From NCBI RefSeq assembly GCF_943193175.1, contig NZ_CALPDF010000008.1:1-64000 (forward strand): 64,000 bases of DNA, written 5' to 3'. Of the stretch, positions 43,465-51,837 are shown in pieces. The position numbers and the translations under genes were made by a program. The notes below the pieces were generated by a model. The model was not told the DNA's origin and made no database searches. It saw only the letters and a list, made by a program, of their open reading frames with translations. How positions within the stretch are numbered: position 1 is the stretch's first letter; each line of letters begins with the position of its first letter. This DNA is from Neobacillus muris (GTDB lineage Bacteria; Bacillota; Bacilli; Bacillales; Cytobacillaceae).

Positions 43465-43713
43465 TTAATAATTAGCTACTTCTCCCTCGCTTCTTACATT
43501 GATAATATACGCACCCGTATCGATCCGTTTCATTAAGGTCTCTATGACACTTTTGGGCACTGATACACAGCCAGCTGTCGGGCGGCCGCTGCCTACATGC
43601 AAGAAAAAGGCTGAACCGGCACCTCTTATTGCACTACTATTATAATTGATGACAATCGCGTAATAATATTGCAATTTCTCATCAGCCATTTTTTCTATTT
43701 GATCATCTGCCAA
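43465..43713 (-). pseudogene. C-terminal fragment of a YkuD-type L,D-transpeptidase
   Basis: Only ~82 codons remain. They include the catalytic region F-L-H-V-G-S-G-R-P-T-A-G-C-V-S-V-P, the H-x-G...G-C-V-S motif of YkuD enzymes that cross-link peptidoglycan by 3-3 or D,L bonds. Intact proteins are ~160-250 residues with a signal peptide; here the sequence begins abruptly six bases after the stop codon of the 1065-residue gene, with only a TTG and no ribosome site. The gene therefore lost its 5' half, probably when the upstream operon arrived. Not expected to be active. Confidence 0.7.
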
Positions 43714-43719
43714 CCTAAA

Positions 43720-46700
43720 TCATGAACTGATTCCTAATAACTTGGATACCCGTTCATTAAACTTTTCCTCTGTCATTCGTCCTTTATCTACTCTTTGTTT
43801 CCATGATAATATATCTTCTTTATCCAATTCATCCGTTATGAGTTCAATCCAATTTTCAAGCTCGCCAAACTCAAAACTAGGATCTTCCTTTGGTTGAATG
43901 ATTCCAACATAATTTGCCGCACCATTAAATAATGCGGAATAAGACTCAACTAATCGATTCGTCAAATGTCCACAAACTTCATTTTCCTCTTCGCCACCAA
44001 ATACACGAATAACAGCCGTACACTTTGAAGCATAAAATCCGGCACCAATCATCTTAGCAAGATTCTTTGCCCGCCTTGCCAGATGGATGGCCTGATTTTT
44101 ATCGATTAATCCAGCCGCTAATGCTTTCTTTTGATAAACATAGGCTCGTAGATTCGCAATATAGACCCCTTTTAACTCTGTGTCCACGTCTCCCCAGCTA
44201 ATTGGCTCATGAGGGTTTAGAAACGCTTTTACTGTCTGGAGACCCGCCTTTCCAGCAATGAGCCTCCATTTGTTTCCTGTGATAGTTGCATATTTTATGC
44301 ATTGCTCGAAATTAAACTGCGCTTTTTTAAACTTACCCATCGTAAAATAGATATCACCGAGCAGCTGGGACGATGCTGTTAGTCCATTCATTTCCTCTGA
44401 TAATAAACTTCGATAACGATTTTCTTCCAGGTAATCAATCCCTTTTTGCCAATCCCCTAAACCAAAATAAGTGTAGCCTATATCCCCAAAACTTTTGGAC
44501 ATTCCATTATAATTACGGATTTCACGAAATAACCTCATTCCCATTTGCAAATCAGAGAGCGCATCTGCGAGTTTTCCTTCCTCTGCCTTTATAATCCCTA
44601 AAAAATTATAAATGAGTGGAAGACTTTGTTTATCAACCGTTTCCTCTAATAAATCAGTCAACAGACTTTCAGCTTGCTTTAGCCCGCCGCGATCTGCCAG
44701 CAATTCCGCATATTGCAGCTTGGCTGAAACCATTTGAGGATGCCCCTCAGGGAGCAGGGAAATCGCAGTTTCAAACGATTGCTGTGCTGACCGGTAAAGA
44801 TCTCGCACATAGTCAATATAGCCTTTATAAATAAAATACTCGGGGCACTTTTCTTTGTCCTTAATCCGCACCTTCAGGACAGTACCATCCAATTGATATT
44901 TTGTTATCATAATTTCGGCGTTCAATTGATCAGTTAAAGATGCCGGCAATTTAGGTATTTGCTGGATAATCGATAAACACCGGACTGCCGGTGACAAAAG
45001 GCCCTGTTCCCGCAATGACTTTCCAAACTGAATCGCCGCCTGGATAAATTTTGGATCAAGCATTAACAGTGCCCTAAAGGTTTCCGTATAGGGAAGCAAT
45101 GTATCCAACACTTTAATAAAAAGTTCTTTCTTTAATTGACGGAGCAACATGGCCATCACAGATAAATCTACTCTTTCAGACATGATGGCAATATAATGGG
45201 CGATGGATGATTCTTTATTTTCAAAAATACTCCAGTCCTTAATTAATCCCCGTTCCGAATAAATAATCGAGGCAATCTTATAATTCAAATAATCCTCTGA
45301 AGCAAATCGATAGCCCTCATTATTTTCCTCTAAAATGCCGATATTTAATAAGTAAGCAAGATCATTTCCACATTGTTTCGCTTCCTCAAAAGAAATTTGG
45401 TTTATTTGTTTATTCCAGCTTTTTTTACAAAGGTAATGAACACTCTCAAGCAAAGAATGGCTGACAAAATACTTCTTTTCAAACATCTTGTATAATTGGT
45501 TGGTATTGATCCAATTCATTTCAATTTTGGAAAATGTTATCGTTTCGCAAAAGATCCCTAAAAAAATCGGTGTCCTCATGGAAACATTGGCAAATTGCAA
45601 GAATATATAGAGCATTTTTAGTGGGGCGGTATGATGGTTCACTTCTTGATACTTTTGAAAGAACATTTTTACTTCATCATCATCAAATGCCGATATTTCC
45701 ACTTGATCAAAAGGGGTATCCCAAATAAGCTGTTGTTTTTCAAGGTAGCCCCGAATATGTTTACGCCCACCAATGATATACTGGCAAGTCGGTTTCCCAG
45801 TTGCTTCCAAAAATCGAAACAAAGAGATAAGATCTGATTCCCTTTCCACCTTATCAATAATCACAAGTGTATTTTCAAGCGCCTTATTACCATTCTTGCG
45901 GATATTTAACTCATCCAATGCCAGGCTTAACATCCCAACAGATGAAACAAAAAGAATTTGAAAAGAATCTTTATATTGATGGGCAAGATTATTTAGGAAG
46001 TGAGACACGCCTGATCCTGATTCTCCTAATACAAAACACAGTGGAGCATCATTCCTTATAAATTCTTCGATTTGTAAACTAGGTTCTCTTCTTTCGATAA
46101 AAAAAGGCTGGAAGGAAAACGGAGCCATGGCCTCCTTTGTATATCGTGTGATGATCTTTGACCATACTTCTGTTTCCAGCTGTTCCACATTTGTGGCTAC
46201 CAAATCAGAATAGACGGAGTCAAAGGGCAATTTCTTCACATGTTCACCGTTTAAAGGAAGATAGCTAAATTCATTTTTTTGAATAGAATCCAAAATATAA
46301 TATTCTTCCTTTGTTTCTTCGTTTATCCCTATCATAAAAGGTGCTAACGGCATGGCATCCCCATCCGAAAACAACCAATAAATTCCATTTGAATCAAACT
46401 TTTGATTCAGCAGGGCAATTCGGTGAAAAGAGGATAAGTCTGGACCCGTTAAACCAATTTTTTCTTGATTGATATATGTAAGTTCTCCTTCATTCAAAAC
46501 CTCCATAACATGGGAAAGAAACTCGTAAAACACTTCAAGCGCAATATTGACCTTCGTTTCAGGTATATCAAGCGGATCAATCTCTGTATGAGCTTCATAA
46601 TTCCTAAGGTTAACCAATTTATAGGCTAATGTAACAATTTTGTTGGTCGCAAACTGGTTTTTGCTATTTTCTAATAGTCGTACCCAATCACTATTAAGAT

Positions 46701-46917
46701 GTTTTGGCTTATTCATGATTGTTATGGCATTTCTATTAATATATTCTTTCCGATGCAGGGATAAAGCAAGAGACAACCAACCAAGGAAACGGACCGTCTT
46801 ATTAGCAGCATGCCCAATCCGTTTCAGTTGAATGACCGGCAAATCATTTGCTAATGCCAGTTGAATAGCTGACGCTATGGGATAAGGAAGTAAGTTTATA
46901 TCAACATGATTATTCAC
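43720..46917 (-). CDS. HEPN-like / STAND-like ATPase / TPR protein, candidate conflict-system protein
   Basis: 1065 residues. Residues ~1-145 are all-helical with L-R-N-Y-E-A-H (Arg105-x4-His110), the R-x4-6-H signature of HEPN nuclease domains. Residues ~165-235 hold a Y-Y-I-L-D-S-I-Q-K-N...Y-L-P-L block often found behind HEPN domains of conflict proteins. A P-loop NTPase follows: G-E-S-G-S-G-V-S (298-305, Lys replaced by Val) and Walker B L-V-I-I-D (351-355), then a helical winged region (~430-560). From ~690 to ~900 at least four TPR units occur. This effector-NTPase-repeat order is that of STAND proteins (Avs-, NACHT-type). GTG start 17 bases after the GNAT gene, preceded by AGGATGG. Third gene of the NTase-GNAT-STAND operon. 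Function inferred, not shown. Confidence 0.65.
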   Translation of the reverse strand: MNNHVDINLLPYPIASAIQLALANDLPVIQLKRIGHAANKTVRFLGWLSLALSLHRKEYINRNAITIMNKPKHLNSDWVRLLENSKNQFATNKIVTLAYKLVNLRNYEAHTEIDPLDIPETKVNIALEVFYEFLSHVMEVLNEGELTYINQEKIGLTGPDLSSFHRIALLNQKFDSNGIYWLFSDGDAMPLAPFMIGINEETKEEYYILDSIQKNEFSYLPLNGEHVKKLPFDSVYSDLVATNVEQLETEVWSKIITRYTKEAMAPFSFQPFFIERREPSLQIEEFIRNDAPLCFVLGESGSGVSHFLNNLAHQYKDSFQILFVSSVGMLSLALDELNIRKNGNKALENTLVIIDKVERESDLISLFRFLEATGKPTCQYIIGGRKHIRGYLEKQQLIWDTPFDQVEISAFDDDEVKMFFQKYQEVNHHTAPLKMLYIFLQFANVSMRTPIFLGIFCETITFSKIEMNWINTNQLYKMFEKKYFVSHSLLESVHYLCKKSWNKQINQISFEEAKQCGNDLAYLLNIGILEENNEGYRFASEDYLNYKIASIIYSERGLIKDWSIFENKESSIAHYIAIMSERVDLSVMAMLLRQLKKELFIKVLDTLLPYTETFRALLMLDPKFIQAAIQFGKSLREQGLLSPAVRCLSIIQQIPKLPASLTDQLNAEIMITKYQLDGTVLKVRIKDKEKCPEYFIYKGYIDYVRDLYRSAQQSFETAISLLPEGHPQMVSAKLQYAELLADRGGLKQAESLLTDLLEETVDKQSLPLIYNFLGIIKAEEGKLADALSDLQMGMRLFREIRNYNGMSKSFGDIGYTYFGLGDWQKGIDYLEENRYRSLLSEEMNGLTASSQLLGDIYFTMGKFKKAQFNFEQCIKYATITGNKWRLIAGKAGLQTVKAFLNPHEPISWGDVDTELKGVYIANLRAYVYQKKALAAGLIDKNQAIHLARRAKNLAKMIGAGFYASKCTAVIRVFGGEEENEVCGHLTNRLVESYSALFNGAANYVGIIQPKEDPSFEFGELENWIELITDELDKEDILSWKQRVDKGRMTEEKFNERVSKLLGISS

Positions 46918-46934
46918 GATTCACCATCCTGCTT

Positions 46935-47408
46935 TCACTGAAATGGCATAACCATTTTTTCGTGTGTAGAAGATGTACTAAATGGCTGGAACCCTAGTTT
47001 TTTATAGAGTCTTTTCGCATAATCGTTGCCATGCTTTACTTCCAAAAAAAGTTGATGAAGTTTTAACATGTCTTTTGCATACTGAATGAGCCATTGGCAG
47101 ACCAATGTTCCAATCCCCTTGCCCCAAAAGGCTTCATCAATCATAATACCAAACTCTGAACTATTTTCCGGCAAATAGTCAGCCTTAAAGATACGGCAGT
47201 TTCCTACAACTATTCCACGATATTCGATGGTCCAAACATGCTGTTGGCTGTCTTTAAGGGAATGGTACCATTGTATTTCATCTTCGATAGATGGCGGGTG
47301 GACAAGATCAATTTTTGAATAGACATTGGGATTTTGAAGAATTTGATAAAACCGTGTTAAATCAGTGTACTCTACGGCTCGCAAAAGAACTGAATTTTGA
47401 GTTTCCAT
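46935..47408 (-). CDS. GNAT family N-acetyltransferase (RimJ/RimL-like)
   Basis: 157 residues. GNAT fold with R-A-V-E-Y-T-D-L near the start, acetyl-CoA pyrophosphate loop F-W-G-K-G-I-G-T (~93-100), and G-N-D-Y-A-K-R-L-Y-K-K-L-G-F in motif B. Resembles ribosomal-protein or aminoglycoside-6' acetyltransferases of the RimJ type; substrate not predictable. One base separates its start from the stop of the nucleotidyltransferase gene, and 17 bases separate its stop from the STAND-like gene, so all three are one transcript. Together with an AadA-like nucleotidyltransferase it might inactivate an antibiotic, or modify RNA or protein in the system. Confidence 0.85.
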   Translation of the reverse strand: METQNSVLLRAVEYTDLTRFYQILQNPNVYSKIDLVHPPSIEDEIQWYHSLKDSQQHVWTIEYRGIVVGNCRIFKADYLPENSSEFGIMIDEAFWGKGIGTLVCQWLIQYAKDMLKLHQLFLEVKHGNDYAKRLYKKLGFQPFSTSSTHEKMVMPFQ

Positions 47409-47409
47409 C

Positions 47410-48207
47410 TTAATACGCTCCTAGTTCCACCACAAGATAATCATACATGTCTGTAGGCAGATCATCCATCACCATTTCATAGCACGCATCAATGAGCGTT
47501 TGAAATAGGGCTGCTTTCTGATTAAATTCCTCTTCTGTGATGGAAGCAACCAATAAAAGCGATGCCATCGTTTCAGCGTACTTCTCAGGCAGCCATGGCA
47601 ATTGGAGGGATTTGAAATACTTCCATTTAAAATCCGGAGTCCATCTCCGATTAATCGCATAAAGCAGATCCATCAGCAAATCACGGCAATGATGAAGGAT
47701 ATAGAAGGCATTTTCTATGGAACCCCTTTGAATCCATAAATCATGAGGAAGTGACCAGTTGTAACCTCTCCATTCCTTCCCTTTGGCTTCTGTATAGGAC
47801 CATCCATGCCACCCTAAATCAAACAATAACTCGACTATTTCCTTCATTCGATCTTCATCGGAGTATGCCAGTGCCGCTTCTAAAAATGGCTTCACTTCCC
47901 CGCTTGGGTCATAAACAAGTATTCCTTCTTGATAGGCTTCCTTTTGAGCGGAGTCCCAGTCTTCATTTCCTTCCGTCATATCCACTTGAAATATTTCAAT
48001 ATCCCATCCTTCGATCCACTTCTCACCACGGTGAAGCATATCAATTTTTTCATTCGTAAACACAGCAATGTCAATGTCCGAATGCTTATCTCCAAAATTA
48101 CGCCCAATACTGCCAAGAAAGGCAATGCCTTTGATTCGTTTATCGTCCTTTAGAGGTTCAATAAATCTTTCTGCAATTTCTCTATGTTTTGCTGCTAAAT
48201 TTTCCAT
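47410..48207 (-). CDS. nucleotidyltransferase-domain protein (AadA/DUF4037-like)
   Basis: About 265 residues from ATG 48207 (AAGG five bases before; the upstream TTG at 48225 is weaker). The polymerase-beta-type site is intact: G-S-I-G-R-N-F-G-D-K-H-S-D-I-D-I-A-V (Gly-Ser and Asp-x-Asp), with a third Asp/Glu in W-D-I-E-I-F near 80. The helical C-terminal half (W-H-G-W-S-Y, N-A-F-Y-I-L-H-H-C-R-D-L-L) is like aminoglycoside adenylyltransferase or minimal nucleotidyltransferase/HEPN-type proteins. First gene of the operon with GNAT and STAND-like genes. Could adenylylate a drug, a tRNA or a protein; undecided. Confidence 0.82.
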   Translation of the reverse strand: MENLAAKHREIAERFIEPLKDDKRIKGIAFLGSIGRNFGDKHSDIDIAVFTNEKIDMLHRGEKWIEGWDIEIFQVDMTEGNEDWDSAQKEAYQEGILVYDPSGEVKPFLEAALAYSDEDRMKEIVELLFDLGWHGWSYTEAKGKEWRGYNWSLPHDLWIQRGSIENAFYILHHCRDLLMDLLYAINRRWTPDFKWKYFKSLQLPWLPEKYAETMASLLLVASITEEEFNQKAALFQTLIDACYEMVMDDLPTDMYDYLVVELGAY

Positions 48208-48289
48208 GTTCGCCTTACACCTCAATAATTGATATCTGTCATTTGACTACTATTTTTGTACTGTAAGCAGGTATCCTATTCCCTAGGTT

Positions 48290-49816
48290 TTAATTACGAG
48301 AATCTCTAGATGGTTTCCACTTCCTTTTAACACTTACAAACGCACCGATCCCTCCAAGAATTAACACGATGGAAACGATCAACATCGCTTTAGCGGCAGA
48401 ATAATGAAACAAGGGTTCCGTTGATTTCCTAAACAAATCAGCAATAACAGACCAGGTGCCCGTAATGGCTGAAAAAACAACAAATACAGTAGACCAAATT
48501 AAAAAGGTATCTGCATGCTTTTCTTTTTGCTGATCTTCCTGCTCCCTTAATTTTCTCATCTCGTTTTCTTGTTCTTTTAAACGATAGTACTGCTGCAGCT
48601 CAGCAACGGAAGACAGAGCCTCCAGCTCTAAATGCAGGTCTCCCTTCAACTCCTCAATCTGCAAGCATTTTTCTATTCTTTCATAAAGTGCTTGCTGATG
48701 GGTGATACTTGATACATGCTTAAAAAAGCTCCTCAAAATAAAAAAATTGATTTCTTTGCGGAGCTTTTGAATTTCCTCAAAATCCCCTGCACTCAGCTGT
48801 TCATTCTTCGGGATGTCTTGTGCCCGTGAATTCAGCGCCAGAAGGGCAAATCGTTGATGCAATGCGATCATATAGATGTAAAAATAGGACTGTGATAGAT
48901 TGGACTGGTAATTCCCATTGAAAAACTCATTTGTCACCTGGTCATTGGTCAAATGGACCACATTCGTCAAACCCTCCAAAGAAACGCCCCAGAAACTATT
49001 TTCAAACAGCTGGATGATTTGCGGGTTATCTTTAAGCATTAGTTCACTCGGAGCAGGCTTGTACGATTCCTTAAAAGACCTTCTCAGCTTAAATAAGTAT
49101 TCACCCAGCAGTTTTTCCTTATTTTCTGTGACTTCAAACGTATCTAGAAGCATGAGTGAATTGTATACAAGAGCACTCTCAGGCTGATTGTTTTCAGAAG
49201 AAAAATAGCGTTCTACGCCGATTGGCTCCAATATCTTCATCGTAATACTTGACATAGTCCTTCGAGATTCTTCCGATTCAACAGATTCGTCTACTAACCC
49301 CTGACTAGATAAGTAATATTCCTTTTGATTCAATAATTGGGACTGATAAAGATGATGTAAGTGTTTAATATAGTAGTTGGCACCAACAATTTGATCCAAA
49401 TTTTTATTTGTATGTATGACTTCAAATGTTAAAAAGCCCGTTCTCGTTTCAAACAGAAATAAAGAAACTTTGTTAACTTTAAAAATGTATTCCCCTTTTT
49501 TGGTGATAAGATATAGCTTGTGAGATGCATTTACAGGAAGATTATATTTTTCTCTAGCATGTTCCTTTAATATGTACTCTCTTCCAATGGTTCCGTTTCC
49601 CAAACTTTGATCATCAAATTGAATAAGATGCTTAACATGATCTAAGATATATTTCCTGGAAGCCTTTCCAGGAAAATCCCAGTCACTATTTATGAGCCTG
49701 TCATGAAGATGTTTATAATCTTCTCTTAGGGTAAATGGGATAATAAACACGGTTTTACTTTTTTTAAGATTTACATGTAAAGCTTCTTGATTCTGTACTT
49801 CGTATGACAATAACAA
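48290..49816 (-). CDS. unrecognised protein with two C-terminal transmembrane helices
   Basis: 508 residues from TTG 49816 (GGGGGTGG eight bases upstream; the TTG at 49834 is before the site). A long cytoplasmic N-terminal part starts with K-T-V-F-I-I-P-F and mixed alpha/beta pattern, includes F-L-F-E-T-R-T-G-F-L-T-F-E-V-I and G-A-N-Y-Y-I-K-H-L. It is followed by helices and a strongly charged coiled coil (~405-440, E-Q-E-N-E-M-R-K-L-R-E-Q-E). The end has two hydrophobic helices (F-L-I-W-S-T-V-F-V-V-F-S-A-I-T-G; S-A-A-K-A-M-L-I-V-S-I-V-L-I) and a basic tail. The topology recalls CorA-type channels but there is no G-M-N motif. It lies ~83 bases upstream of the NTase gene on the same strand. 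No function assigned. Confidence 0.6.
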   Translation of the reverse strand: MLLSYEVQNQEALHVNLKKSKTVFIIPFTLREDYKHLHDRLINSDWDFPGKASRKYILDHVKHLIQFDDQSLGNGTIGREYILKEHAREKYNLPVNASHKLYLITKKGEYIFKVNKVSLFLFETRTGFLTFEVIHTNKNLDQIVGANYYIKHLHHLYQSQLLNQKEYYLSSQGLVDESVESEESRRTMSSITMKILEPIGVERYFSSENNQPESALVYNSLMLLDTFEVTENKEKLLGEYLFKLRRSFKESYKPAPSELMLKDNPQIIQLFENSFWGVSLEGLTNVVHLTNDQVTNEFFNGNYQSNLSQSYFYIYMIALHQRFALLALNSRAQDIPKNEQLSAGDFEEIQKLRKEINFFILRSFFKHVSSITHQQALYERIEKCLQIEELKGDLHLELEALSSVAELQQYYRLKEQENEMRKLREQEDQQKEKHADTFLIWSTVFVVFSAITGTWSVIADLFRKSTEPLFHYSAAKAMLIVSIVLILGGIGAFVSVKRKWKPSRDSRN

Positions 49817-49960
49817 TGAAAAAGCCACCCCCAAAAATCAGCCATATAATGTAATAGACTAACTATCGTTTATCTGTGACTATTTCATTATAGCTAAGAA
49901 TTCGATTCCTTAAATGCAATATGAATAAAAATATGAAAATTTGAAGCAGAAAATGCCAAA

Positions 49961-49987
49961 AGGCTGTCGAGAGACTCTCGACAGCCT
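49961..49987 (-). terminator. perfect hairpin after ispA
   Basis: AGGCTGTCGAGAG and CTCTCGACAGCCT form a 13-bp perfect stem with a single-base spacer, ~65 bases past the ispA stop. On the minus strand TTTTGGCATTTT follows. Likely the ispA terminator; in RNA the loop must open a few pairs. Confidence 0.75.
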
Positions 49988-50052
49988 GAATGCCAAAGAA
50001 AATCTTCAGCATTGTTCTTATATTCGTCATTATCCAATAATCTAGTTCTTTA

Positions 50053-51015
50053 TCAAACCTTTAATTCCTCTGTTTTTTCATCTGTTTTAAATACATCAGC
50101 TAAGTAATTAACTGCGGTCAGATACACCAATCCATTCCCCTCCAGCTTTGGTGAAAATCCAAGGGGGACCGTCCGCTTGATTAATTGTGCGTAGATTTCT
50201 GGCTCTGTGAGCTCTCTTTCAAAACCTTGGTTTGCTAGGGCTTTGATTAGGGCTAATGCACCGGATACATGCGGAGTGGCCATGGAAGTTCCGCTAAGTC
50301 TAGCATATTTACCGTTCAGATAGGTTGATAGAATATTTTCACCAGGAGCGACAAGATCCACTTCATTGTTGGAATTGCTAAATTCAGCTATTCCCCGGTT
50401 TAAGCTGATAGCTCCGACGCTAATGACTTCATTATAACTTCCAGGGTAGCTGAATTCATTGGTTGTATCTCGCCCATCCCCTTCGTTGCCGGCAGCACAG
50501 ACAACCAGGATATTATTTTCAACTGCCTTTTGAATCGCTTCGTGTAATTCTGAAACATCCTCGGGACCGCCGAGGCTCATCGAAATAATGTCAACCTTTT
50601 GTTCAATAGCATAATAGATGCCATTAATGATCCATTCATATTGGCCGGAACCATTTCTATCAAGGACTTTCACAATTAATAGATTGGCTTCAGGCGCAAC
50701 ACCTACTACTCCTGTTTGATTGGATGTTGCTGCGATAGTACCAGCAACATGTGTGCCGTGTCCATTGTAATCGCGGTAAATTTCTCGGTTGCCTTTATCA
50801 TCATTGGTGAAGTTTCTTCCGCCAATAATCCTTTCCTTCAGGTCGGGATGAGCGAGAGCGCAGCCAGTGTCTAAGATCGCGATGGTCATTCCTTTCCCTT
50901 TCGATTGTTCCCAGACTTTTGGGGCTTGTATCATTTCCACCCCTGCTGGCACTTCGGATACTTCTTCAACCTCTGCATTCAATTGGTACGGAATCAAGCG
51001 CATTTTTCGCTCCAT
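50053..51015 (-). CDS. ispA: intracellular subtilisin-type serine protease
   Basis: 320 residues, no signal peptide. The N-terminal R-L-I-P-Y inhibitory motif is the auto-inhibitory extension of intracellular subtilisins (Leu-Ile-Pro-Tyr blocks the active site until cleaved). Catalytic triad: Asp49 (A-I-L-D-T-G), His86 (N-G-H-G-T-H), Ser244 (G-T-S-M-A-T-P), with oxyanion Asn in A-A-G-N-E-G-D. Very similar to B. subtilis IspA across its whole length. It is the major cytoplasmic protease in stationary phase and degrades bulk protein during sporulation. ATG with GGAGGG six bases before. Monocistronic. High Asp/Glu content matches an intracellular, calcium-dependent enzyme. Confidence 0.95.
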   Translation of the reverse strand: MERKMRLIPYQLNAEVEEVSEVPAGVEMIQAPKVWEQSKGKGMTIAILDTGCALAHPDLKERIIGGRNFTNDDKGNREIYRDYNGHGTHVAGTIAATSNQTGVVGVAPEANLLIVKVLDRNGSGQYEWIINGIYYAIEQKVDIISMSLGGPEDVSELHEAIQKAVENNILVVCAAGNEGDGRDTTNEFSYPGSYNEVISVGAISLNRGIAEFSNSNNEVDLVAPGENILSTYLNGKYARLSGTSMATPHVSGALALIKALANQGFERELTEPEIYAQLIKRTVPLGFSPKLEGNGLVYLTAVNYLADVFKTDEKTEELKV

Positions 51016-51323
51016 TATTTTCCCTCCTACACAGATTTTTTTTGAAGTTACCCTGATGTTATTAATAGTTTAACAATTCTGAATCTATTTAAATAGATTC
51101 CATTGTCGCATTTTTTTTTGATCTCTCTCATTATTTTGTGAAAAAAGTCATCTCTCATTTTCATTAATTAAAATTCAGTTAATAGAAAGGTTTAACTTAC
51201 TCATTATTGGCTGAATACCTTGTATACTTTCCAGTGCATGTTGTTTGGCTTTACAGATGATGAGGAATCCATCTGCATATCTTTACTAGTTCACCGAGAT
51301 GAGAAACATTCTTCTGGCATAGC
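51016..51323. other. intergenic region upstream of ispA
   Basis: 308 A/T-rich bases between the ispA start and the stop of the small gene at 51324. The plus-strand ATG frame that runs through 51220-51405 overlaps the small gene and looks like a shadow. It must hold the ispA promoter, but I could not fix it, and I see no other element. Confidence 0.4.
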
Positions 51324-51695
51324 CTATCTATTGCATAATCCAAGCAATTGTTCTTCTTGTTCGTCCCACCTCGCAAACAATGATTGCATCTCGGACCCTG
51401 TGTAGGCACCAACCACTCTGACATTCCGATGTACCAGCTGCACCCCAACCATTACCGAAACAAACTCATCTTCTGCCCGAAGCTGGGCCACAGTTTCTTT
51501 GTCCCCTGTTATAAGAACAAACCCGTTGAGATCACTGCCATGAGGCTCCAGTGCAACTACCTCAAAACGGTCAATTTTTCCTTCCTGCTCCAATCGAATA
51601 CAGTATTGCATGGCCTTGATGAGTGTAGCCTGTGCTGCCTTCTCACGCCCCGGAATGATTTCTCCCCAACCAACCATTAATGAACCCTTTGTCAT
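51324..51695 (-). CDS. conserved small protein, dimeric alpha/beta-barrel-like, PadR-linked
   Basis: 123 residues. Starts M-T-K-G-S-L-M-V-G-W-G-E-I-I-P-G-R-E-K and has a beta-alpha-beta pattern of ~90 residues (F-E-V-V-A-L-E-P-H; G-F-V-L-I-T-G-D-K; V-S-V-M-V-G-V-Q-L-V-H-R-N-V-R-V), reminiscent of EthD/ABM-type dimeric barrels, then a helical tail with L-F-A-R-W-D-E-Q. I do not recognise a named family. ATG with GAGGAGAG nine bases before. Divergent from a PadR regulator; both promoters are covered by copies of a 16-base repeat, so this gene is very likely the PadR target, induced by some small compound. Confidence 0.7.
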   Translation of the reverse strand: MTKGSLMVGWGEIIPGREKAAQATLIKAMQYCIRLEQEGKIDRFEVVALEPHGSDLNGFVLITGDKETVAQLRAEDEFVSVMVGVQLVHRNVRVVGAYTGSEMQSLFARWDEQEEQLLGLCNR

Positions 51696-51715
51696 ATTAT
51701 TCTCTCCTCATGCAT

Positions 51716-51743
51716 TTTATAGGTTAATTTTAATCTATGTTAA
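51716..51743 (-). promoter_or_regulatory. promoter of the PadR-controlled small gene
   Basis: On the minus strand a -35 TTAACA (51743-51738, 5 of 6), a 16-base spacer and a -10 TATAAA (51721-51716, 5 of 6). The 28-base inverted repeat at 51723-51750 covers the -35 and spacer, so a bound repressor would block it. Confidence 0.55.
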
Positions 51744-51750
51744 AATTAAC
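51723..51750. promoter_or_regulatory. PadR operator, copy 1 (inverted repeat)
   Basis: GTTAATTTTAA (51723-51733) and TTAAAATTAAC (51740-51750) are exact complements separated by six bases. The extended half TATAGGTTAATTTTAA begins at 51719 and recurs at the other two sites. It overlaps the divergent gene's promoter. Confidence 0.65.
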
Positions 51751-51778
51751 ACAACAATTTTTAGAAATCAACAAAAAT

Positions 51779-51794
51779 ATAGGTTAAAATTAAC
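51779..51794. promoter_or_regulatory. PadR operator, copy 2
   Basis: TATAGGTTAAAATTAA (51779-51794, final C at 51794 completing GTTAAAATTAAC) repeats copy 1 with two base changes, sixty bases from it. It lies just upstream of the padR -35 box. Confidence 0.5.
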
Positions 51795-51808
51795 ATATTA
51801 TTTTTTGC

Positions 51809-51837
51809 TTGATAAAAATAAGGTACCAATATATATT
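51809..51837 (+). promoter_or_regulatory. padR promoter
   Basis: TTGATA (51809-51814, 5 of 6), 17-base spacer, TATATT (51832-51837, 5 of 6): a good sigma-A promoter 44 bases before the padR ATG. Operator copy 3 overlaps the -10, predicting autorepression. Confidence 0.7.

Noticed and set aside
51220-51405. 61-codon plus-strand frame overlapping the PadR-linked small gene
   Set aside because: It is mostly antisense to the small gene and has no ribosome site.
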